DNA from: Tilletia caries
Taxonomy: Eukaryota; Basidiomycota; Exobasidiomycetes; Tilletiales; Tilletiaceae
Assembly: GCA_032718865.1 (NCBI GenBank)
Contig: JALUTQ010000009.1
Coordinates: 248,001-312,000 of the forward strand
Length of the DNA: 64,000 nt
Reading direction: 5' to 3'
The first letter of the stretch is position 1. Every line of letters begins with the position of its first letter. Below the pieces are notes generated by a model, which saw nothing but the letters and a program-made list of their open reading frames with translations, searched no databases and was not told the DNA's origin. Position numbers and translations under genes: made by a program. Below are positions 1 to 11,752 of this stretch, in pieces.

Positions 1-921
1 CCGAGGGTGATGTCGAAGATAATCTGGTGGTCGTTGAACAAGTTCCCGCACAGCGGGTTCACGGGGAACGACGCCGTGGGTGTTCCCCAGGCGGACGGGT
101 TCACCGTCTTGTTCCCGGCCAGGACGTCGTCGGGGATGGCAGAGAGGTTGTTTCGGGGCCACTGCCAGACGCGAATGCCGTGTCCGTTGTCCCCAAAGTC
201 GCGCTCCATGGCGATGATACCACCTCCGTTGGCGTTGAAGCCGCGGGCAGCGGTTCCGTTTGCACCGTCTGGGCTCGTGGCACGGATGGAGCATCCGCGG
301 TTGTCGGTGGAGAAGACGTCGCAGTTTTTGCTCAGGAGGCGTCCGCTCTGCTCACCGGCCTCCTTGAAGGAGCATCCGGGCTGGGTGTGCAGGGTGATCG
401 CGTTGTCGCCACCGTCGAGCTCTGCGTCGTTGGCCCACTCCAACAAATCGATCTCCGCACCGAAGGGCCAGAGACCCTCGCCGAGAGTCCAAAAAGCGGG
501 CCATACGGCTTTGGATGGTAGACGCGTTTTGTCAGCTGATGCACGAGAGGATGAGGGTCTGAAGGCAGGATTTGTACTCACAGCAACCTGATGGGGCGTG
601 TGTGATGTTGGCAATGATGACACCATCTCCGACGCGGTAGTTGGAGGAGATGCGAACGCTTCCGCGGTAGCCGCTCTTGACGCTCGAGTGGGTGTCGACC
701 TTCATGTTGAAGCGAGAATCATCGTCGACCCAGGTGAGCATGGGACCTTGGGCAAAGTTGACCTGTCCGTGGGTGGGATCAGGACCGGAGTAGAAAGAGT
801 AGGTGTCGAGGAACTGGGAGCCGCGGATGTCCGACTTTTGGACCCATGACCGCGCAGCGGTGGATCCCGCGAGCAGGAGGGCTGCGGGGAGAATGCTCTT
901 GAAGAAGGAGAAGGTAGACAT
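1..921 (-). CDS. GH16-family endo-beta-glucanase, secreted (3' end outside window)
   Basis: Exon 1 runs 921-582 and exon 2 runs from 508 off the left edge; the 73-nt intron 509-581 has GTGAGT/AAG borders. The ATG at 919-921 opens a hydrophobic signal peptide (FFKSILPAALLLAGSTAAR), so the protein should enter the secretory pathway. Exon 1 carries the beta-sandwich start (TWVDDDSRFNMKVD, YRGSVRISSNYRVGDGVIIANITHAPSGC). Exon 2 continues with VWPAFWTLGEGLWPFG and the GH16 catalytic motif EIDLLE (ExDxxE; nucleophile and acid/base Glu). This family cuts beta-1,3(4)-glucans and is often involved in wall remodelling or plant-wall digestion. The acceptor was chosen to keep WPAFW in frame; a second in-frame AG 27 nt earlier is possible. 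The closest type is the fungal laminarinase-like (MLG) subgroup. The C-terminus, including any GPI signal, is not visible. Confidence 0.92.
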
Positions 922-2299
922 CGTTCCAGAAGGATGGTCGAAGAGAAGGCGAATGGGAGAGTTGACGAACCTGGGTTGGAGGGTGGGGCAATGAAGTGGG
1001 CAAGAGTTCAGCACCAGCTGTATATACAAGAGACTGGCACTGGCCTGGCTGGAGAAGTCAGTGTGCTCTTCCGCTCGGGATCAGTAATCAGTGGCTCGGA
1101 TAGAAAGAACGGCAGGCAGGGTGCACTGCGGCGCGGCTGAGCGCTGAGCTGACGATATCGAACACGGCCAGGGCAGTGGCGCTGCCCACGGAGCCGGTGA
1201 GTGGTAACAGCGAGCGCTTCGTCGCCAGGTACTTCACCAGTAACACAGCAGTCAGCGCTGTCGCGTTGTACTCTGGAGACTGGACACGTTCAAGCGCCAA
1301 ACCCCGCACATCCTGTGGAAGTATCAAAGCGGTGAATAGACAAGACAAAGGGCGAGGCGCCGGGACCAGCATTATTGGGGGCGTGGGGGCGTGGCGCGCG
1401 GGGCTGCAAGATAGACTCGTAAAGTGAGCATTTGTGCCTGCTGCCCTGCCTGCGGAGAGTAGTGGAGTAACAGGGCAGGCTATGCGAGAGATGGTGCAAC
1501 AAGAAGAGCGAGCGCGAGCCTGCTGCTTCGGTCCACGCAAGATGGGATGCCGAATGGCCATCGCCACGAGGCGGCCCAGGCGTGTCTATATCGGGTCGAG
1601 GCTGGACTGGGGGACTCCGCCTGACCCGGTCACAGAGAGCGGACTGTGTTGCAACTTGCAGTTTGGAAGACGTGTTCGGCAACCCTCGCCAGTGCGGAGT
1701 ACGGAGTGAGTGTATGTAAGTCGAGGTCAGTCCAGTTTACGGGACCGAATCCAATTGTTTACATAGAGCATGTTTTGTCCCACGCGGCGCGCGGCGGTCG
1801 GCACACAGACCAAGTGAGGCGTTCGGCTGTGGCGGGAAGCCCGGGAAGGCGCCGGCGATTGCAGATCAATTTAACGGATTCGGCTTCAGAAAATTAGTCC
1901 CTGCATTTCGGACCCTAGCAGCGCCACGCGCCACCACGGCCTCCAAAGTCCAACTCCACGTCTCCACCAGCATGCATAGCATGGCGATCCATGTTCACGC
2001 CAGTCCGCAACAGCATGCAAAATATTATGGTCACGAGGATGCTGTGAGCAGTCGCTGTCGCGATCCGATTCTGCTTGACGCTTGACGCTTGACGCTTGAC
2101 GTGACAGAGCCGGACGCAGATGAGGTTGCCCATGACTTTCCGATCAGCTCGCCACCCGGAGTCGCCAGGAGGATGAGAAGCGTGTGGAAAGTGTGGAACG
2201 AGGTAAACAGATAAATGCATGTGTTCGTTGCAAGTGTGCATGGGTTGGTAATGTAACATGTTAAGACGTATTTCCTGCTGCCCTTCTCTCCTTCCCAGC
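922..2299. other. Intergenic: GH16 promoter and 3' flank of the next gene
   Basis: No convincing gene on either strand; the small ORFs lack family features or conserved-looking composition. It holds the GH16 upstream region and, at its right end, the 3' flank of the 1202-aa protein gene. A short perfect tandem repeat, CTTGACG x4, occupies 2074-2101. Confidence 0.6.
1021..1028 (-). promoter_or_regulatory. Putative TATA box of the GH16 gene
   Basis: TATATACA on the plus strand reads TGTATATA on the minus strand and lies about 100 nt upstream of the GH16 ATG, a normal distance for a core promoter. Position and sequence are the only evidence. Confidence 0.4.
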
Positions 2300-5200
2300 T
2301 CATCCCGTCCATTGCAGCCAAGCCTCCAGCGGCAACATATCCGCCTCCACGACCGCCGCCTTACAGCTCGTCGGCGTCATCGGGACCGGCACCATCCGCC
2401 GCTCCGACCGTGGACTTGGTGTCTTGCATGGATCACTGCTGTCGCTCGTCGAGTTGTCTTCCTCTTCCTCATCTTCCATCGCATAGCTCCTTCCGTCACG
2501 ATCCGATTCCGACGTCCCACTCCCGCTCCCACTCCCACTCTCGCTCCCGCTCCGCTGCAACTGCAAAAGTGCCGAAGAAGCAAGACCAATGGATCGCTTC
2601 GCCGACGCTCGTAAGGGGCTCCTCCTCGGTCTCGCAGGAGGCGCACCATACCCGGGGGAGGCCCGAGGAAACGGGATGGTCGAAATGGCCGATCCAAGAC
2701 TGCTCGAACGAGGCAAGTCGCACGCAGGTAACGTTGGCGACTCTTCCTGCATCCGCAACCAGGCGTACTGATCCCGCTCGTACCTCCGAATCGACGACAT
2801 CGTGCTGCTTTTGCTCAGACCGACCTCACCGTTCCTCAATGGCGTCTTCGCGCTCCTCTGCGCACTACTACTCGTTGTTGGGGTGAGCCCGCCGCCTGAG
2901 GATGGTGATTCCGGCGCAAGCGTCCGGCGGAACCGGTCATCGTTCTCGCGCTCGTCGTCGTCGTTCCAGAAGGCCCGGCGGAGTTCGATCGCGGACATGT
3001 TGCTGCTCGAGGTGGAGTCGGTGATGAGCTCGGGACGACCTGCCCAGGCAATGTCTCGGACCGCCGCCGCGGGGCTGGGCGTGGTGAAGGCAGGTCCGAG
3101 CTTCAATTGCAGGGCCGACTCGTTCACTGGCGTCTGCTCAGGCGAAGTCCGCGTCCGCTGATGTGAGACCTCCTGCTCGTACGGAGGAGTGGCAGGAGCC
3201 TGAGGATGGTGTCTGCTTGCATTTGACTTCACGTGTTGCTCGGATCGTTGCGTGCTCGACGAGGTTCCGAGGTCGTGTCCGTCGCTCGCAGAAAGACCGA
3301 GCATGGCCTCAGGCACAGTCAACACATCATTCGGGTTCGCCGAGTGACTGCGCTGCCGACCCCCATCCAACGCCAACAGAGCACCCGCCACATCAAGCAT
3401 GACGCCGTAGCTAACCTTGGCCGGAGCGTTCGAAGTCGTCTTCTTTCGCCCGGAAGGCGGATCGGCACGCTCGTCCGGTGGTGTCGGGAGGGGGACGTTG
3501 ATCCCAAAGCTGGACTTCCGTGGCGAGCGAGGACCTGCCAATGACATAGACGCAAACGACTTCACCGAGCGAAGAGCGGCGGGCACTGGATTCCATCCCT
3601 TCCGCCCTTCCGACGAGGTCGCTACAATCGCCGGGACCTGCTGTTGCTGCTGCTGCTCCGCTTGACGATTCTGGGCCGCATCTGGGATCAGGTGCAGGTC
3701 CGGTCCCATCACCAGCGCATCCGTCATCGAGACCATCTTCCGAGGTGGCGATGACCCACCAACTCCAACCCCAACCCCAACCCCAACCCTTCCCACTTCC
3801 TCGTCCCCCGCCCTGCTCGCTGACCTACCCCGCGCACGCACCGACCCGACCCCCCCAACCTCCTCCAACCGGTCCGCCTCCTCCCGATCAAGCAAAATAC
3901 TGTTCCCGCGAGAGATGATCGCAATCGGGAGCACGGGCTCGTCCTTTGGCGACGGTGGCACCTGCGGTGCCCGTGACTTGTTGCCGTCCTTGGGCGTGGA
4001 TGCGAAAAAGCCCATGTCGAGCTTCATCAGCAGGGACAGTGCCGAAGCTGAGCGTTTCAACGGGCTGCATTGAGCCACGTCCACGCTCTCCGGTGGGGAC
4101 GAAGGGCACACAGATGGACTTCTTCGTGGAATTTTTTGTTTCCGACGACTAAGCTTGGCGTTCTTGAGGAGCTTGGTCGCTTTGGGGACGATACTTTCGT
4201 GCTCGTCCTGACAGCCCGTCACCACCATTTCTGGACAGGGTTCCTCGACGGGCACTACTTGATCAGACAACACAGGCGAAAAGGCATCCGGCTGCTTGGA
4301 AAGCGGGGTTGAAGCGCTGACTGAGATCCGCGGGATCGGCATGCTGGACGCCGCCGTGATCGGTGCAGCCGACGACGGGCTGGTGGGTGGAGGAGCGTCC
4401 TGGGAGGAACTGCTCGACCTTCCCGGAATGATGGGTCCCACTCCCGCACCCGTACGCAGACTGAGCATGCTAGCATTGCGCTTCGGCAACACAATCCTAG
4501 CCTTCTTGTTACCCTGGGCACGTTCCGCCTTGGGTTTCGGCCTCGTGACCGCCATCGCGAGGATCGGAGAACCGTCGTCTGAGCTTCCGAAGGCAGTAGT
4601 GACGACCTGGAGTGGGTCATTGCTGTACCTCCTCCTGCTTCCGCCCGAATCAGTGATGGTGTCTGGGGAATCTGCGTATTTCGGTAATCGAGAGAACAGT
4701 CTGATCTCAGGAGTATTTTGATCGCTGTGAGAGACGGCACTTCGTTGGGAGGTAGGACTGAGTGCATCGAAGTCGCTGACGTCTGCATACGCAGAACGGC
4801 AGGTAGCCGATGACGGCGCTGGACTGTCCGTTGCCTTTGCAGCACTGTTCTTGCGTGCTCTCTTGATGTCCTCGAACGAGGGATACGGTCGAGGCAGAAT
4901 AGGTACGGGTGGTGCATGTGGAGTGTGCACATATATGGAGCGAGTTCCCGCCCCCGCTGCGCCCGACCCTTTCCGCCTCCGAGGCTTTTCTCCCCCGACA
5001 GCAGGTGAATCATCCAATGGGCGAAGCATGCGTGGACTAATGACGGGTGGCAAAAGCCTGGACGTCGCCAGACCGGTCGAGAAAGGCGCATCAATTGTAG
5101 GAGTCGCACTCCTGCTGATCGCCGGCGATGGCGATTTGCTGTACAGGACCGTCAAGGATGCCGAATGCTCGACGGAGTGGCCGAATGTATGGCAGCTGAC

Positions 5201-5908
5201 CGTCGAATGCCTCTTACTTTCTGAGAGCGTCAATACGGATACAGACGGGTTGAAGGAGGCGTCGGACCCGTTCCGTGCCCTGAATAGTGAGATGGGAGAG
5301 CCAAGTGGACGTCCGAGTGCACTGGCGGAGCTGCAACCTGCAGAAGAAGGCAGGCGGATGTCGGAGAGCCGGAAGGAGTGTTCGATCTGGGGCGTCCGTC
5401 TTTCGCCTTCGTCCTCCTCCAAGACGACTTGAGGTTGTTGCCAGGTCGTGCTCATCGATGTCACTGGTAACGAAGGCAGGGCCGGGAAGGAGAGCTGGCG
5501 GGTAAGACGAATCGGTGAGGGTGTATCGATGTCCGGCGCGAACACGTCAAAGAAGGTCGCTGAGTCGTCCTGGGCTCGTGCTCGGACGTGAGTGACGTAG
5601 AAGGGTGCCGAAGACGGAGTTGTGATCCCCGGGAAGAGTGGAATCAGTGGGGCCGGCGAGGCGAGATTGGTTGGTGACGGCAACGGCGGAGATTTCCCGT
5701 CGTTGGTACTGGCAGGCGATTGAGCGAAAGGGTCGAACATACCAGCGGCTTTCCTAGCTTCTTGCAGAGCAGTCGCCCAGGCGGTATCCTCCGTCCCTGA
5801 TGATTCGGAAGACGAGAGAATCGCAGTCGACGCGAGCGAGATGGACCTGTTGATCTGAGAGGATTTCTTGGAGGGCGGCGTCAAGGGCAGGCTGGTCACA
5901 AAGGACAT
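2300..5908 (-). CDS. Hypothetical 1202-aa Ser/Pro-rich, probably disordered protein
   Basis: A single uninterrupted reading frame with ATG at 5906-5908 and TGA at 2300-2302. I recognise no domain. The N-terminus is MSFVTSLPLTPPSKKSS. The protein is dominated by Ser, Pro, Thr and basic residues, with many SP/TP sites. It has a Gly-Val alternating tract (VGRVGVGVGVGVGG, about 3750-3800), a short polyQ (about 3640-3655), a Gly-Ser repeat (SGSESGSGSGSGT) and an acidic patch (EDEEEEDNS) near the C-terminus. Short ordered-looking islands such as SSIRRYERDQYAWLRMQEES could be binding motifs. Such proteins in smut and mushroom genomes are often phosphorylated cortical or regulatory scaffolds, but nothing here proves a function. 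It is tandem to MCM2, which is transcribed the same way upstream. Confidence 0.75.
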   Translation of the reverse strand: MSFVTSLPLTPPSKKSSQINRSISLASTAILSSSESSGTEDTAWATALQEARKAAGMFDPFAQSPASTNDGKSPPLPSPTNLASPAPLIPLFPGITTPSSAPFYVTHVRARAQDDSATFFDVFAPDIDTPSPIRLTRQLSFPALPSLPVTSMSTTWQQPQVVLEEDEGERRTPQIEHSFRLSDIRLPSSAGCSSASALGRPLGSPISLFRARNGSDASFNPSVSVLTLSESKRHSTVSCHTFGHSVEHSASLTVLYSKSPSPAISRSATPTIDAPFSTGLATSRLLPPVISPRMLRPLDDSPAVGGEKPRRRKGSGAAGAGTRSIYVHTPHAPPVPILPRPYPSFEDIKRARKNSAAKATDSPAPSSATCRSAYADVSDFDALSPTSQRSAVSHSDQNTPEIRLFSRLPKYADSPDTITDSGGSRRRYSNDPLQVVTTAFGSSDDGSPILAMAVTRPKPKAERAQGNKKARIVLPKRNASMLSLRTGAGVGPIIPGRSSSSSQDAPPPTSPSSAAPITAASSMPIPRISVSASTPLSKQPDAFSPVLSDQVVPVEEPCPEMVVTGCQDEHESIVPKATKLLKNAKLSRRKQKIPRRSPSVCPSSPPESVDVAQCSPLKRSASALSLLMKLDMGFFASTPKDGNKSRAPQVPPSPKDEPVLPIAIISRGNSILLDREEADRLEEVGGVGSVRARGRSASRAGDEEVGRVGVGVGVGVGGSSPPRKMVSMTDALVMGPDLHLIPDAAQNRQAEQQQQQQVPAIVATSSEGRKGWNPVPAALRSVKSFASMSLAGPRSPRKSSFGINVPLPTPPDERADPPSGRKKTTSNAPAKVSYGVMLDVAGALLALDGGRQRSHSANPNDVLTVPEAMLGLSASDGHDLGTSSSTQRSEQHVKSNASRHHPQAPATPPYEQEVSHQRTRTSPEQTPVNESALQLKLGPAFTTPSPAAAVRDIAWAGRPELITDSTSSSNMSAIELRRAFWNDDDERENDDRFRRTLAPESPSSGGGLTPTTSSSAQRSAKTPLRNGEVGLSKSSTMSSIRRYERDQYAWLRMQEESPTLPACDLPRSSSLGSAISTIPFPRASPGYGAPPARPRRSPLRASAKRSIGLASSALLQLQRSGSESGSGSGSGTSESDRDGRSYAMEDEEEEDNSTSDSSDPCKTPSPRSERRMVPVPMTPTSCKAAVVEADMLPLEAWLQWTG

Positions 5909-7650
5909 GGTTGTTGTGGGTGAGGGACGTTTATGCCCTGATGATGCAACAGCACTCCTTTTGGAAAGGAAGGGGGGAGGCTGCAGAAGGAAGGATGCAA
6001 GGGATTAATTCAGAAACCAGAGGCATGAGAATAAGAGTCCCGTCAGCATTGAACAGTTGAGGCAATCAGGGAGAGAACGAGACCGATCTGCTGCAGTCCG
6101 TCAGTTTCTTTCATGGGGTGCAGAGGATCAGTGTTGAGCCTGTGCGCATATTGGAAGAAACGTTATGCTGAAACGTGTCGGAAACAAGGAGCCAGGAAGG
6201 AGTGAGTCAGTTGCCAGGCTGAAGCAGCCAGATGCTTTATTCGGTCAAGGCACATAAACTGTGGCAAGAAAGGATAGGGACGGTTGTGAGCAAATCAAAA
6301 TTCGTTGCCGGCGTAAGACGATGCACGTCCTCAAACGCTTCGGTCCCAGTTTTCCTCCTTCAACTCACAGCAGCTTATTGAATAGAGCCTTCCTGCCGCC
6401 CGAAGCCGCCTTGGCTTGTAGCCTCGCTCCCCTTCTGCGCTATACACTCCCGCGAGACCCAACCCAACCCAACCTGGAAGGCAGGGATCTCGATTCTCAA
6501 GCCCACCCCATCGAGCATTAATAAGAGCACAGGTCCTGTATCGCAAGCCTTGTATGTGATGTATGCATGTTCCGAAGGTCCTGTCCAGAAAGCTGGGACA
6601 CACAAACAAAGGCAAGAGGTGGATGGGTTCAGCAGCATGCTAAGCTTTGGATGTGTCGGTTGGGAAAGGGCAAAGGTTCTCCGTTTCACCCTGACAGCCC
6701 TGGGGCGGTTCAGCAAAATTAGGGGTTGGGGTAAGTAGGACACCCATCCGATAAATAATGCAGGTTGCAGATCCTCGGGCAGGGCCAGTAGGCAAGGCTT
6801 GAGACCCGAGCGCCGAGCCTCTGAGCTTCGAAGCCGCTAACTGCGTCCGGTCGGGAAGAGGGTCCTCTATCTGAAGTCTGAACTTCTCGCCTTCTCGGAC
6901 CTCGGTGCCTCCCAAATTCAGTCCAAACCCAGGATAAGAGCCAGCCCTTGACCCGCGCGCCCGCCCTGGTCCAGGAGAGCGGGGGAAAAAGGAGGTTGGA
7001 AAATCTAAAGAAGAAAGGGTGGGTGTCAAGGGAGGTAAGCCGTCAGGCGTCAGGGCGAGCGAGGGATATATGTATACATCCCAGATCCCAGCCTGCGTTT
7101 AGTCCAACGGCTGATCGAAAGCTTAAGGAGGAACAGATCTCAGAGACGTCGCTGGTCGGAGTCAGTCTCGCGTGCGGACTGCGGAACTCACTGACTTGCG
7201 TTCGCGTCCTGCAGCCTGCTTCGCTCACGAACGTCGGTCGCAGACTCGCGGTGCGTCCGCATCTCGCGGTCCCAGGCGGTGAAGATGGTGGAAGGCTGCA
7301 GGTCGGCACTCGGCAGCAGCGGGTTCCACCTCGCGCTCATCATCGACCTCATTTCACCCAGACCTCATCATCTCATAAGGATCTCATCGTCTCATCTCGA
7401 GCAAGTGGTCACACGGTCGCATATATAGCAAAGTGGACCGATTTGATACAAAGTTGGCATTCCTTGCACGCTGGCACCTGGTTTCGAAGACGAGAAGAAG
7501 GGAAAGAGAGAGGGCAGCGAAGGCAGATATCGGGAACGAGTTCGGGACGTCGGGGGCAAGGGACAAGGGGGACGCAAGGCGTGTACGAAGGGAAGAGTAC
7601 ATATACCAAGATGAGCAGGAAAGTCATACGTATCAACAAAAGGAGAGCCA
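5909..7650. other. Intergenic: upstream of the 1202-aa gene, downstream of MCM2
   Basis: No supported gene. Plus-strand ORFs here (e.g. about 6950-7830) lack domains, and their right ends overlap the antisense of MCM2 coding sequence. TATATA-like motifs at about 7068-7078 and 7420-7427 are far from the next ATG, so I do not call them as promoters. Confidence 0.55.
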
Positions 7651-11094
<3,444 letters not shown>

Positions 11095-11752
11095 GGTGTG
11101 CTGTGTCGGAAGAGGGAGTGAGTGAGTGAGGGAGTGAGGGAGTGAGGGTGAGAGCACTGACTGTGGGTGACTGTTTTTCGACTGCGGTCCTTCCTCAATC
11201 CTTGCGCCTCCGCCTTGAACGCGGTCAGACGCGAGCTGGAGGAGACGCGACGCGACGCGACGCGATGCGTTTGGATATTGCGCACGTGGAAAGCCGAGTC
11301 ACGTGGTGTGATCACGGGATCAGGAACAGGATCGCTTGGAGCTTCCCTCGCTTGCCTTTCGCTTGCCATGCTCTGCTGCTCTGCTGCTCTGCTGCCAGCA
11401 CGACGCTCCGTTCAGAGTAGTGAGAGTCGTTCGCGTTCTGCATTCTGCAACTGCAAGACCCGGACAACCACAGCGACGATAACAGCCTCGACCTCGCTCG
11501 CTCGCTGGCTGGCTGACTGACTGACTGCGTAAAGGACCATCTTCCTAAAGGGGTCTCCATCTGGATTCGGCAGAGATCCGTGCCCGGTGAGCCCTTCATT
11601 CCCCGTGTCTGGATCTGCACTCGTACATACTTACTCATGCTCCTCTTCGTCCTCCTCCTCCTGCTTGCTCTGTGAAACCCCCGTTTCCCTCACTCTCCTC
11701 CCACCACTGCCTTCCCCATCACGCAGCCCGCTGATCACCATCATCCATAATC
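11095..11752. promoter_or_regulatory. Divergent promoter region between MCM2 and the septin gene
   Basis: The 658 bp between the two start codons serve both genes. Visible elements are the ACGCGA array (separate entry), two CACGTG E-boxes at 11283-11288 and 11300-11305, and pyrimidine-rich stretches before the septin ATG that look like a 5' UTR. The E-box role is inferred. Confidence 0.6.
11229..11265. promoter_or_regulatory. ACGCGA array resembling MCB (MBF-binding) elements
   Basis: Four overlapping ACGCGA hexamers at a 5-nt period occupy 11245-11265, and a fifth copy is at 11229-11234, about 135-170 nt upstream of the MCM2 ATG. The core ACGCG matches the MluI cell-cycle box that MBF (Mbp1/Swi6-type factors) binds upstream of fungal G1/S genes, and MCM genes are typical targets. 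Binding here is inferred. Confidence 0.5.
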
